Shown here: one piece after another, positions 19,373 through 27,827 of the stretch | Layout of the letters: the number at the start of each line of letters is the position of its first letter | How positions within the stretch are numbered: the first letter of the stretch is position 1 | NCBI RefSeq assembly: GCF_022811665.1 | Contig: NZ_CP094529.1 | Location: 1,860,001 to 1,924,000, forward strand | Length of the DNA stretch: 64,000 nt | DNA from: Chryseobacterium oryzae | GTDB taxonomy: Bacteria > Bacteroidota > Bacteroidia > Flavobacteriales > Weeksellaceae | Direction: 5' to 3' | Notes under the pieces: model-generated | The model's database searches: none | What the model was told of the DNA's origin: nothing | The model's input: only the letters and a program-made list of their open reading frames with translations | Translations under genes and position numbers: made by a program

Positions 19373-20155
19373 TTATTCAAACTTCAAAACAAACATTACT
19401 GCTCTTGTCTGCAAAGTAGAAATTGCAGCAGACCAATATGGCGGCGTTGTAGCATTATCTGCTACCATTTCGTTATTCATGAAGAAAGTCCCTCTAACCG
19501 CTGGAGTTAACTTAAATTTATTGAAATAAAACTGAATTCCCATTTCTGCAGACCACGCAAAGTTATGCGTTGTAGACCTGAATGTCTGCTGTAAGTTATC
19601 ATCCGGAGAGGAAGAATTCGACTGTAAATTAACGATATAATTTACACCACCTGCAATGTAAGGTCTAGAATTATACCATCTTTCTCCATGGAGTTCTAAA
19701 AGTACAGGAACATCTATTAAAGTTGATTTAATCTCTCTTACTTTGTCTTTATCTTGCAATGCAATAGGAATAAACGGTGCGTTTTGAGGATTCCCGTCTT
19801 TGTAAAAATCGTTGGTCTGTGTATTAAAAGTAAGTTGTCTTTGGGCAAACTGCAAACCTGGCTCTACTCTTACATCCAAATAGTCATTCAGTCTGAATTT
19901 GGTAATTAAACCAGCACCAAAACTATAACTTTCTTTAGATTTTACCAATGTATGATTATCGTACATCCCATATCTAGGATCCAGCACAATGCGATAATCC
20001 ATTTTATTCCCGTTCAAAAAGAAACCCCAACTGAACTTTTGCTGGTCGAATTCCTCCAGCCTGTCCATCCTGTTACGAGTTCTAAATTGAGCGTCTGCAA
20101 AAACTGCAATATTTACTGAGGTCAAAACCAGAGCTTTTAATAGAAATTTATTCAT
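19373..20155 (-). CDS. porT: Outer-membrane beta-barrel protein, PorT-like (type IX secretion)
   Basis: 260 residues. A signal peptide (about 1-22, ending VFADAQ) precedes an eight-strand-like barrel with alternating residues (LDVRVEPGLQFAQRQL, YIAGGVNYIVNL) and a terminal VMFVLKFE ending in the aromatic/acid pattern of outer-membrane barrels. PorT homologues lie next to ubiE/menG across Bacteroidota, and this gene is 3 bases after ubiE. PorT is required for T9SS, which fits the two sorting-tail proteins at 1.4-7.7 kb. A generic porin-fold protein remains possible; the synteny is what raises confidence. Confidence 0.75.
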   Translation of the reverse strand: MNKFLLKALVLTSVNIAVFADAQFRTRNRMDRLEEFDQQKFSWGFFLNGNKMDYRIVLDPRYGMYDNHTLVKSKESYSFGAGLITKFRLNDYLDVRVEPGLQFAQRQLTFNTQTNDFYKDGNPQNAPFIPIALQDKDKVREIKSTLIDVPVLLELHGERWYNSRPYIAGGVNYIVNLQSNSSSPDDNLQQTFRSTTHNFAWSAEMGIQFYFNKFKLTPAVRGTFFMNNEMVADNATTPPYWSAAISTLQTRAVMFVLKFE

Positions 20156-20158
20156 AGG

Positions 20159-20890
20159 TTATTTTGTTGCTTTATAAATTGTGGCTATACCTAAACTTAG
20201 CTTTTTATATTCTACTTTTTTAAATCCTGTATCTGTAAGAATCTGTTTCATTTTTTCTCCATACGGGAAAGCGTTCACAGAATCAGGAAGATAAGTATAT
20301 GCCATATTGTCTTTAGAAACCAGCCTGCCAATTGCAGGAAGTATGTTTTTAAAATAAAACATATAAAAAGGTCCTAAAAATCCTTCTACCTTAGAAAATT
20401 CAAGAATATATACACTTTTATTTTCTTTTACCACTCTTCTTAACTCTGCCAAACCTTTGGTAAGGTTCTCAAAATTTCTCACTCCAAAAGCTACAGAAAC
20501 CGCATCAAATCTATTATCTTCGAAAGGTAGTCCCTCTGCATCACCCTTTTGCATGGAAATTTTGCCGTCTAAATTAAGTTTTTTTATTTTAATAACGCCA
20601 ACATTTAACATTTGTTGCGATAAATCTAAACCAACTACTTTTGCACCGGTTCCTTTTTGTACTGCTATGGCAAGATCACCAGTTCCGGTTGCTACATCCA
20701 AAACCTCTCCGGGGTTATCTTTTTTCATCCACTTCACCAAAACATTTCTCCAGAGCACGTCTATTTTCATAGACAAAACATGGTTGAGCAAATCGTATTT
20801 AGGCGCAATATTGTCGAACATATCCTCTACCTGACTTTTTTTGCTTGAGTCTGAATTGTAGGGAGTAACTTGGTTGATATCTTTTGTCAA
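20159..20890 (-). CDS. ubiE: Demethylmenaquinone methyltransferase (UbiE/MenG)
   Basis: 243 residues. A SAM-dependent methyltransferase with motif I LDVATGTGDLA, the family segment MFDNIAPKYDLLNHVLS near the N-terminus and VAFGVRNFENLTKGL. It performs the last step of menaquinone synthesis, the quinone expected in this group. The best start is a TTG at 20890 giving the family-length N-terminus; no nearby ATG fits. Genes on both sides are 3 bases away, so it is part of a three-gene operon. Confidence 0.9.
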   Translation of the reverse strand: MTKDINQVTPYNSDSSKKSQVEDMFDNIAPKYDLLNHVLSMKIDVLWRNVLVKWMKKDNPGEVLDVATGTGDLAIAVQKGTGAKVVGLDLSQQMLNVGVIKIKKLNLDGKISMQKGDAEGLPFEDNRFDAVSVAFGVRNFENLTKGLAELRRVVKENKSVYILEFSKVEGFLGPFYMFYFKNILPAIGRLVSKDNMAYTYLPDSVNAFPYGEKMKQILTDTGFKKVEYKKLSLGIATIYKATK

Positions 20891-20893
20891 AAC

Positions 20894-21463
20894 TTAAAAC
20901 TTATAATATTCTTTATAATAATTGAGATAATCCTGTTTGCGGAAAATCTTAGAGCGCGATTCTACTTTCTGGATATTCTTAATTAACTGATCGTAATCTT
21001 CGTCTATATTGTAGTAAAAATCTTCTGTGTAAAGCTTATTGAAATGCTTTGCACCTCCAAAATAGGGTTTTCCGTCTATCATGGTTTTATTCAGTGCCAA
21101 AAGTAATGAATCTTTTTTAAGATTGTAGCCATAATATTGATCATTAATGTAATAATCTTTATGAGCTATATTAATTAAGCCTCTTATTTTATTAACTTCG
21201 AAAGCAGAATCATAAAGCATTTTTTTGTTCTGATCGAAAACCTTTATAGAGTTTTTCCCTTTATTCAGGTCTACTTTCACGTACTGACCGGCAGAAATAA
21301 TCCCTTCTTCCCCATTGTTTATTTTGAAATAATAAGTATTAGGAGTAGGATTATCTACGAGATAATAATTTTTTTTCGCCAGAAAGAAATAATAAGTGGC
21401 AAAAGCAGCTATAAAGACAAGAAATGCAACAAGTAAGCCTTTTAAAGAAGGATTGTTTTTCAT
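20894..21463 (-). CDS. Membrane-anchored protein of unknown function, first gene of the ubiE-porT operon
   Basis: 189 residues. One transmembrane helix (about 9-28, LLVAFLVFIAAFATYYFF) is followed by a soluble domain rich in Y, N and K, with an early beta-rich part (about 35-90) and a helical C-terminus. No signal peptidase site is obvious, so it is probably a type II anchored protein. I do not recognise a domain. Its position, 3 bases before ubiE, suggests co-expression with menaquinone methylation and PorT. Confidence 0.65.
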   Translation of the reverse strand: MKNNPSLKGLLVAFLVFIAAFATYYFFLAKKNYYLVDNPTPNTYYFKINNGEEGIISAGQYVKVDLNKGKNSIKVFDQNKKMLYDSAFEVNKIRGLINIAHKDYYINDQYYGYNLKKDSLLLALNKTMIDGKPYFGGAKHFNKLYTEDFYYNIDEDYDQLIKNIQKVESRSKIFRKQDYLNYYKEYYKF

Positions 21464-21485
21464 AGATAGTCTGAGACAATTTTTG

Positions 21486-21538
21486 CAAATTTAATAATAT
21501 TTTTAATTCTTTCTTATTAATATTAATTATTAACTTTG
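21486..21538. promoter_or_regulatory. Divergent promoter region, ubiE operon and KAS III gene
   Basis: In the 100-base gap between divergent genes a minus-strand TAAATTTG (21486-21493) and a plus-strand TAACTTTG (21531-21538) fit the Bacteroidota -7 element. No good -33 element was found for either. Confidence 0.35.
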
Positions 21539-21563
21539 CAACTTTAAAAAATTATACAAACGA

Positions 21564-22631
21564 ATGCCGAATACAATCATTATTGGTTCCGGATCTTATC
21601 TTCCTAACAGAATTATTGGAAGAGATTTTTTCTTAGATTCAGAGTTTTATACGGAAGATGGGCTGAAGATTGACAAGCCAGCTGAAGAAACCATTTCGAA
21701 ATTTGTAGAAATTACAGAGATAGAAAACAGAAGATTTATTGAAGATGACCTTTCAAATTCAAAAATCGGCTACGAAGCGGCTAAAATAGCTCTAGAAGAT
21801 GCAGATATTAATGGTGAAGATTTAGATTATATTATTTACGCAAGCAATTTCGGGGATGTTACTGTAAACGGTTATGCCGATTTCATGCCTAACATGGCAG
21901 CGAGAGTAAAAAATATGCTTGGCATTAAGAACAGAAAATGTATTACCTACGATATGATGTTCGGATGTCCTGGTTGGGTAGAAGCAATGATTCTTGCTGA
22001 TAACCTAATTAAAGCCAAAGTGGCAAAAACTATTTTGGTAATTGGTGCAGAAACCCTGAGCAGAGTAACAGACCTTCACGATAGAAACAGAATGATTTTT
22101 GCAGACGGAGCCGGAGCTGTAGTTGTAAAAGCTACCGATGAAGAAAATGTAGGAATTATTGCCCATAATACGATATGCGATAATGGTGTTGAGCTAGAAT
22201 ATCTTGCTAATGGACCTTCTATCAACAAAGAAGCAGACCAAAGCAGATTATATGTAAGAATGATGGGAAGAAAAATTTACGAGTACGCTCTTAAAAATGT
22301 TCCTGTGGCTATAAAAGAAACGATTGATGATGCCGGATTATCTATTGAAGATATTGATAAGATATTGATTCACCAGGCAAATGCAAAGATGGATTATGCA
22401 ATGATAGAAAGACTTCACAAACTTTATGATATTAAAGATTACGATCATTCTATCTCTCCTATGACTATTCAGGAGTTTGGAAATTCTTCCGTTGCAACAA
22501 TTCCTACGATGTATGATTTAATTATTAAAGGAAAACTGGAAGGTCATTCGTTTAAGGATAAAGGCAACATTGTAATGACTTCCGTTGGTGCAGGAATGAA
22601 TATTAACGCTATTGTTTATAAATTTCCTTAA
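21564..22631 (+). CDS. 3-oxoacyl-ACP synthase III family protein
   Basis: 355 residues with the KAS III triad: cysteine in MMFGCPGW (about 136), histidine in IHQANAKM (about 276) and asparagine in FGNSSVAT (about 306). It condenses an acyl-CoA starter with malonyl-ACP, or is a relative that builds secondary lipids. The cysteine context GCPGW differs from the usual FabH ACSG, so this may be a specialised paralogue and not the main fatty-acid FabH. It stands alone with its own terminator and faces away from the ubiE operon. Confidence 0.85.
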   Translation: MPNTIIIGSGSYLPNRIIGRDFFLDSEFYTEDGLKIDKPAEETISKFVEITEIENRRFIEDDLSNSKIGYEAAKIALEDADINGEDLDYIIYASNFGDVTVNGYADFMPNMAARVKNMLGIKNRKCITYDMMFGCPGWVEAMILADNLIKAKVAKTILVIGAETLSRVTDLHDRNRMIFADGAGAVVVKATDEENVGIIAHNTICDNGVELEYLANGPSINKEADQSRLYVRMMGRKIYEYALKNVPVAIKETIDDAGLSIEDIDKILIHQANAKMDYAMIERLHKLYDIKDYDHSISPMTIQEFGNSSVATIPTMYDLIIKGKLEGHSFKDKGNIVMTSVGAGMNINAIVYKFP

Positions 22632-22659
22632 ATTATTTATCTATAATTAAAATAAATCT

Positions 22660-22692
22660 GCACAAAAGGAAGTTTTTCTTTTGTGCTTTTTT
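22660..22692 (+). terminator. Terminator after the KAS III gene
   Basis: GCACAAAAG (22660-22668) with CTTTTGTGC (22678-22686), then six Ts. Its presence argues against the next gene starting at 22683. Confidence 0.9.
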
Positions 22693-22706
22693 ATATAATT
22701 TATTGT

Positions 22707-23912
22707 ATGCAAAAAAATTTCTTGATCATTACCGGAATATTCATTCTCCTTGAGATTTATATTTACCAGGCAATAAGAACTTTAACCGATAATTCATGGA
22801 TAAGATGGGGTTATATTGGTATTTATGTTCTTATTTACGCGCTTTTTACTTACGAAATTCTCAATTTTCAAAGAAGTGACCGAGATGCTACTAAATCTCA
22901 TATCATCAGTATTTTGTTATTGGTTTTCATAATTCCTAAGCTCTTTGTGTTTTTATTTTTGTTAATTGATGACATTTTCAGAACAGGAAGTTATTTATTC
23001 GGGTTCACCCGCTCGTCAGAAAACTTTTTCCCTGAAAGAAGAAAGTTTTTAAGTTTAATGGGACTTGGTTTAGGAGGTGTGCTTTCGGCATTATTTATAG
23101 ATGGTGCTACTTTTGGCAAATACCGTCACAAAGTAAGAAGAGTTAAAGTGAAAATAGCCAATCTTCCTAATAGCTTTAAAGGGTATAAAATCATTCAGAT
23201 ATCAGATGTCCACAGTGGAAGTTTTTCGGATCCCAGCAAACTGGAACACGCTATAGATTTAATTAATGAACAAAAGCCAGATTTGGTTTTATTTACCGGT
23301 GATATGGTAAATAATGTTGCAGACGAATTTAAGCCATTCATACCACTTTTTTCTAAAATCTCCGCAAAGGATGGAAAATTTTCGGTATTGGGAAATCATG
23401 ATTACGGAGATTATGTAACATGGAAGTCTCTTGACGAAAAGAAAAACAATCTGGAAACACTCATAGATTATCAAAGAAAAGCAGGGTTCGATTTATTAAG
23501 AAATGAAAACCGCATCATAGAAAAAAATGGCGAAAAACTTTATATTTTAGGCGTAGAAAACTGGGGTTTGAAGCCATTTCCTCAATTTGGAAAGATTGAT
23601 GAAGCTTTGCTAAACGTTCCAACCGATGCACCAAAAATATTAATGAGCCACGACCCTACCCATTTCGATTATGTGGTAAAAAAACATCCCGGAAACATCC
23701 ATTTAACTTTATCAGGACATACACATGGGATGCAGTTCGGTTTAGATTTAAAAAACATCAAATGGTCGCCAGTACAGTATAAATATCCAAAATGGGCAGA
23801 TTTATATGAAAGCGAAGGCAAATTATTGTATGTGAATCGGGGTTTTGGAGTTTTAGGTTACCCCGGAAGAGTTGGTGTATTACCGGAAATTACTTTATTT
23901 GAATTATCTTAA
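22707..23912 (+). CDS. Membrane metallophosphoesterase (calcineurin-like)
   Basis: 401 residues from the ATG at 22707 (MQKNFLIITG). The earlier frame start at 22683 lies inside the previous terminator and is rejected. Four hydrophobic segments (about 5-25, 30-50, 65-90, 100-125) precede the catalytic domain. The metal-binding motifs are complete: SDVHSG, TGDMVNN, GNHDYG, SHDP and GHTHG. YkuE-like enzymes with this layout hydrolyse phosphoesters at the membrane surface; the substrate is unknown. Confidence 0.85.
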   Translation: MQKNFLIITGIFILLEIYIYQAIRTLTDNSWIRWGYIGIYVLIYALFTYEILNFQRSDRDATKSHIISILLLVFIIPKLFVFLFLLIDDIFRTGSYLFGFTRSSENFFPERRKFLSLMGLGLGGVLSALFIDGATFGKYRHKVRRVKVKIANLPNSFKGYKIIQISDVHSGSFSDPSKLEHAIDLINEQKPDLVLFTGDMVNNVADEFKPFIPLFSKISAKDGKFSVLGNHDYGDYVTWKSLDEKKNNLETLIDYQRKAGFDLLRNENRIIEKNGEKLYILGVENWGLKPFPQFGKIDEALLNVPTDAPKILMSHDPTHFDYVVKKHPGNIHLTLSGHTHGMQFGLDLKNIKWSPVQYKYPKWADLYESEGKLLYVNRGFGVLGYPGRVGVLPEITLFELS

Positions 23913-23920
23913 AACCATAA

Positions 23921-23956
23921 AAAAATCCGAAACTCATTGAGTTTCGGATTTTTTTG
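23921..23956. terminator. Strong bidirectional terminator between convergent genes
   Basis: A 15-base perfect stem (23921-23935 with 23939-23953, built on AAATCCGAAACTC), a 3-base loop, and T runs on both strands. It ends the metallophosphoesterase gene and the small gene at 23967-24344. Confidence 0.9.
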
Positions 23957-23966
23957 TTCAACTATT

Positions 23967-24344
23967 TTATGCGTTGAAATGTTTTTTCACGGTTTCTAAA
24001 ACCTCTTCATCAGACATTTGCTGTGCGGTATCTAACGTAATTTTAAGATTTTTAAACTGTGCTGTATCATGCAAATAATGTTTAAATTCTTCCTGAATGG
24101 TACCCGGTCCGGTTACATATACTTCTTCTGAATTGGTAAGTAAATGCTCCACTTCCTTAAAAAACTTCACTTTATTGGTTTGCTCGGCATTATTAGCTGC
24201 ATTTTCACTAGAATTCCCATACTGAATGGTTGCTTTTACCGGACTGCACAAAAAGAATTTGAACGCATTTTGAGCATCATGATTTTTTACAACAACCGCT
24301 TTATGCGTATCTATCCAGATTCCCGCCAATTTTTTTTCTGACAT
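23967..24344 (-). CDS. Small protein, possibly eRF1/Pelota-domain-like
   Basis: 125 residues, soluble. It starts KLAGIWIDTHKAVVV and later has EEVYVTGPGTIQEEFKHYL and LDTAQQMSDEEVLETVKKHF. The first strand with a conserved Asp/His and the VTGPG turn resemble the C-terminal domain of release-factor-like (eRF1/Pelota, bacterial baeRF) proteins, some of which act on stalled ribosomes. This is a weak structural resemblance judged by eye. The gene is monocistronic. Confidence 0.5.
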   Translation of the reverse strand: MSEKKLAGIWIDTHKAVVVKNHDAQNAFKFFLCSPVKATIQYGNSSENAANNAEQTNKVKFFKEVEHLLTNSEEVYVTGPGTIQEEFKHYLHDTAQFKNLKITLDTAQQMSDEEVLETVKKHFNA

Positions 24345-24415
24345 AATATTTTATTTTTAAAGTTATGCCATACAAAGACAAGAATAATGCAAAATTATTG
24401 TTAACGGGTGTTAAA

Positions 24416-25114
24416 TTATTTTCCCAAGACAAATACAGCAGGAATTTTATGAAGCTCTGGCTTTTGTTTCTGCCATTCTTTAATGGTTTTTGTTTTGATG
24501 AATTCCAGTTCGGGATCGTTAATGTTTGCTGCGATACAGAGTTTTGTATGGGGAGAAAGAAATTTAATTAAATCCTCCAAAAGCTGATTATTTCTATACG
24601 GAGTTTCCATGAATATTTGAGAATATCCTGTTTTATCAACCAAATTTTCCAAATGCAGAATTTGTTTTTTCTTTTCTCCTTTATCTATGGGAAGATATCC
24701 GTTAAAAGTAAATTCCTGACCATTAAATCCACTGGAAATGAGTGCCAAAATTATAGACGAAGGCCCAGAAATAGGAATAACTCTTATATTTTTTTCATGA
24801 CACCACTTTACCATGAGATTTCCGGGATCTGCAATACATGGAAGTCCGGCTTCGGATAAAAGTCCGAAATCCTGTCCTTGAAGCATCAGTTGCTGAGCTT
24901 CTTTTACATCTGAATTTTCGGTATATTTATCTAAAAGAAAAAGTTTCAGTTCCGACTGCTTTTTTTCGGGAGCAAAAAATTTCACCACTTTTCTTGCCGT
25001 TTTTTCATTTTCGACAAAAAAATAATCGGTCTGCATAATATAATCTTTTATTACCGGAGCAAAATGATTAACAGATGTATTCTCTGAAAGATAAGCAGGA
25101 ATTAAAAAAAGCAT
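24416..25114 (-). CDS. RsmI-like SAM-dependent methyltransferase (tetrapyrrole methylase fold)
   Basis: 232 residues. GLLSEAGLPCIADPGNLMV and PISGPSSIILALISSGF match the core motifs of RsmI, which 2'-O-methylates C1402 of 16S rRNA. It is shorter than typical RsmI (about 280) and lacks the C-terminal extension. Bacteroidota often carry such a short second member alongside true RsmI. Whether this copy acts on rRNA is unknown. It follows the phosphatase gene by 29 bases on the same strand. Confidence 0.8.
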   Translation of the reverse strand: MLFLIPAYLSENTSVNHFAPVIKDYIMQTDYFFVENEKTARKVVKFFAPEKKQSELKLFLLDKYTENSDVKEAQQLMLQGQDFGLLSEAGLPCIADPGNLMVKWCHEKNIRVIPISGPSSIILALISSGFNGQEFTFNGYLPIDKGEKKKQILHLENLVDKTGYSQIFMETPYRNNQLLEDLIKFLSPHTKLCIAANINDPELEFIKTKTIKEWQKQKPELHKIPAVFVLGK

Positions 25115-25143
25115 AGTTTAGAATATGAATTGTTTATTTTTGA

Positions 25144-25617
25144 TTAATTGTGAGATTCAGCAAAAGATTTTATCAGTTTTTTAGAGATTATTTCGCAGGC
25201 ATCATATATCTGTCTGAAAACTTTTTCAAAGCCTTCCGCACCGCTCCAATAAGGATCGGGAACTTCTATTGAATAATTTTCCAGACCGAGATCCTGCATC
25301 AGTAAACTGACTTTACTTTTTTGTTGCTCATTTTTAGCAAGAGAAAGCACATCACGAAGATTATTCTTGTCCATACAGTAAATTTTATCATAATAATCTA
25401 AATCGCTTAACAGAATTGGCCTTGAACATTGTTCCGAAATATCCAAACCGTTTTTAAGAGCAATTTCCACCGATCTTTTATCTGGTTGGCTTCCTTGGTG
25501 CATATCTATTGTACCTGCCGAATCTACTTCAAAAGTATCCGGAAGTTTAGATTTCAAAATTCCCTCTGCCAAAGGGCTTCTACAAATATTTCCTAGGCAA
25601 ACCATTAATATTTTCAC
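25144..25617 (-). CDS. Low-molecular-weight protein-tyrosine phosphatase
   Basis: Dephosphorylates protein tyrosine, or arginine in some members. The P-loop CLGNICRS gives the C-x5-R-S signature near the N-terminus and DPYWSG holds the general-acid Asp. I placed the start at the GTG at 25617 (VKILMVCLGN), which matches the usual MKILMVCLGN opening and gives 157 residues; a TTG three codons earlier is possible. It sits between dnaA and the RsmI-like gene, on the same strand. Confidence 0.85.
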   Translation of the reverse strand: MKILMVCLGNICRSPLAEGILKSKLPDTFEVDSAGTIDMHQGSQPDKRSVEIALKNGLDISEQCSRPILLSDLDYYDKIYCMDKNNLRDVLSLAKNEQQKSKVSLLMQDLGLENYSIEVPDPYWSGAEGFEKVFRQIYDACEIISKKLIKSFAESHN

Positions 25618-25663
25618 TGATTTCAAATATATTTTAAATAAAATTTCACAACAAAACTAAATA

Positions 25664-25694
25664 AAAAAATGGAGAATAAAATTACTCTCCATTT
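25664..25694 (-). terminator. Terminator after dnaA
   Basis: AAATGGAGA (25668-25676) with TCTCCATTT (25686-25694), continued by a T run on the minus strand; 21 bases after the dnaA stop. Confidence 0.85.
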
Positions 25695-25715
25695 CTTTAT
25701 CTTATATAAAAACGA

Positions 25716-27170
25716 TTAGCTTTTAATCTTTTCGGTAAGCTCTTTTACGTATTTTTTTACTTCTTTATCTATCTTAGAAACATCTTTTATTGTTTCGCAT
25801 GCGTACATTACTGTAGAATGGTCTTTTCCTCCCATTTCTTCTCCAATTTTGGTAAAAGTGGCATTGGTAAACTCTTTCGCGAAATACATCGCCAATTGTC
25901 TTGGAAGAGCAATTTCTCTTTTTCTTGTTTTAGATAAAAGCTGTTCTCTTTTAATACCGAAATAATCGCACACCACTTCCTGAATATAAGGAATATTGAT
26001 GATTTTTTTCTGATTGGCAGCTATTTTATTAATAGTTTCCTTTAAAAGCTCTAAACTGAGATCAGATTTGTAAATCGTAGAATACGCAATTACTGAATTG
26101 ATTACTCCGATAAGTTCTCTTACATTCGTTTTAGCTTCCGAGGCAAGAAAATCCAGCATATCTTCCGTAAGAACAATTCCGTCTCTGCTTAATTTATCTT
26201 CGATAATTTTTTTTCTGGTATCTAAATCCGGAGATTTTATTTCTGCAGAAAGTCCCCATTTGAAACGGGAAACAATTCTGTCCTGAATATCCATAATATC
26301 TACCGGAGCTTTATCGGAAGTTAAAATAATCTGTTTTCCGTTTTGGTGCAGATAATCGAAAATATGAAAGAAACTGTCCTGTGTTGCAGATTTACCAGAT
26401 AAGAACTGAATATCATCAATAATCAGAACATCTACCATTTGATAAAAATTGGCAAATTCTGTCTGTTTATGAGCTTTAGCAGCAGAAATAAACTGCTGGA
26501 TAAATTTTTCTGATGAAAGATAAAGCACTACTTTATCTGGAAACTGGCTTTTTACCTCTAATCCTACAGCCTGACCTAAGTGAGTTTTTCCCACTCCATA
26601 TCCTCCATACAAAAACAAAGGGTTAAAAGCGGTTGCTCCCGGTCTTTTGGCAATAGATTTTGCTACTGTTGCAGCAAATTTATTGCTTTCTCCCTCTACA
26701 TAATTATCAAAAGAAAAATCTGCTTTAAGATTAGAATCTATATTTACTTTTTTAATTCCCGGAACTACAAAAGGATTTACAATATTAGAAGAAAACCCTT
26801 GAGGCATTGTTTCCTGAACTTTTGGTGTAGGAACAGATTTCCCTTTCATATTCATGGTAACGGGTTTTTCCTGACCTATCGGTTTGTTTTCCATTACCGA
26901 ATACCAAAGTTTAACACCTTTGCCAATATTTTTCTTCAGGGCAGCAGAAAGCAATGACAGATAATTATCTTCAATATATTCTTTATAGAAATCGCTCGGA
27001 ACCATCAACGTAAGATTATTCTCAACCAAAGAAATTGGCTGAACTTTGTCGAACAGTAAATCAAACGATTTTTCAAGTTTTTTGAGATCAGAATTGTCTT
27101 CGGCTGCGTTAAGATTATCCCGCATAAACTGAAGGCACTTCTGCCATACCATCATTAAATTTTCATCCAT
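25716..27170 (-). CDS. dnaA: Chromosomal replication initiator DnaA
   Basis: 484 residues. Domain I (about 1-80) and a linker precede the AAA+ domain with Walker A GGYGVGKTH (about 188), Walker B VLIIDDIQFL, and sensor motifs. Domain IV carries GGKDHSTV (about 440), the family's DNA-box signature. Neighbours change strand here: mostly minus to the left, mostly plus to the right. No cluster of DnaA boxes was seen in the 115 bases upstream. Confidence 0.95.
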   Translation of the reverse strand: MDENLMMVWQKCLQFMRDNLNAAEDNSDLKKLEKSFDLLFDKVQPISLVENNLTLMVPSDFYKEYIEDNYLSLLSAALKKNIGKGVKLWYSVMENKPIGQEKPVTMNMKGKSVPTPKVQETMPQGFSSNIVNPFVVPGIKKVNIDSNLKADFSFDNYVEGESNKFAATVAKSIAKRPGATAFNPLFLYGGYGVGKTHLGQAVGLEVKSQFPDKVVLYLSSEKFIQQFISAAKAHKQTEFANFYQMVDVLIIDDIQFLSGKSATQDSFFHIFDYLHQNGKQIILTSDKAPVDIMDIQDRIVSRFKWGLSAEIKSPDLDTRKKIIEDKLSRDGIVLTEDMLDFLASEAKTNVRELIGVINSVIAYSTIYKSDLSLELLKETINKIAANQKKIINIPYIQEVVCDYFGIKREQLLSKTRKREIALPRQLAMYFAKEFTNATFTKIGEEMGGKDHSTVMYACETIKDVSKIDKEVKKYVKELTEKIKS

Positions 27171-27276
27171 ATTTTATGCCCTGATTTTTACTATGATCTT
27201 CGTCTTTATAGAGGGAAGACAAAGGTCTAATTTTTTAATTTAAAAAAAAATATTTCTCATATTGATTATTTAAAAA

Positions 27277-27284
27277 TATATTTG
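27277..27284 (+). promoter_or_regulatory. Candidate -7 element TATATTTG of the thioesterase gene
   Basis: TATATTTG fits the Bacteroidota -7 consensus, with a weak TTTC 20 bases upstream (27253-27256). Transcription would begin near 27290, which favours the ATG at 27307 over the one at 27286. Confidence 0.4.
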
Positions 27285-27306
27285 TATGAATAATTTAAAA
27301 CTCAAA

Positions 27307-27717
27307 ATGATACACTCAACACACTCATTAAGAGTACGTTACGCAGAAACAGATCCTATGAAATATGTTTATTACGGAAATTACGCAACCTATTTCGAAT
27401 TGGGTCGTGTAGAACTTTTCCGCAGCATAGGAATCTCTTACGATGAAATCGAAAAAAGTGGAATTTGGCTTCCGGTTTCAGATTATAAAATTAAGTATTT
27501 AAAACCAGCATTATACGATCAAAAATTAGAAATTCATACTTATTTAAAAAAAATTCCGGGAGTGAGAATTGAATTTGAATATGAAATTTATAATGAAGAA
27601 GGAACAAAAATTACAGAAGCAGCTACTACACTATTTTTCTTAAATTCGGAAACCCATAAAATTATTAAATGTCCCGATTTCTTAATGAAGCTAATTGAGG
27701 AAAACTGGAAAGAATAA
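27307..27717 (+). CDS. Acyl-CoA thioesterase (hot-dog fold, YbgC/FadM type)
   Basis: 136 residues from the ATG at 27307 (MIHSTHSLRVRYAETD); the earlier ATG at 27286 would sit at or before the likely transcription start. The catalytic aspartate lies in RYAETDPMKYVYYGNYATYF, the 4HBT signature. It hydrolyses acyl-CoA or acyl-ACP thioesters. No operon partner is certain: a beta-lactamase follows after about 110 bases. Confidence 0.8.
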   Translation: MIHSTHSLRVRYAETDPMKYVYYGNYATYFELGRVELFRSIGISYDEIEKSGIWLPVSDYKIKYLKPALYDQKLEIHTYLKKIPGVRIEFEYEIYNEEGTKITEAATTLFFLNSETHKIIKCPDFLMKLIEENWKE

Positions 27718-27742
27718 AATTTGGAAACAATATTTCAAAGAT

Positions 27743-27761
27743 TGAATGAAAATTTCATTCA
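27743..27761. promoter_or_regulatory. Inverted repeat between the thioesterase and beta-lactamase genes
   Basis: TGAATGAAA (27743-27751) and TTTCATTCA (27753-27761) form a perfect 9-base inverted repeat with a single central base. There is no strong T run after it, so it may be an operator and not a terminator. Not tested. Confidence 0.35.
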
Positions 27762-27827
27762 TAATTTCTTAATCTGAAAGAATTACTTCCTATTGAATAA
27801 ACAAAATTTGATTAACAATATAACCAA

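Noticed and set aside
22683..22706. Upstream start for the metallophosphoesterase
   Set aside because: It lies inside the terminator hairpin of the previous gene; the ATG at 22707 fits better.
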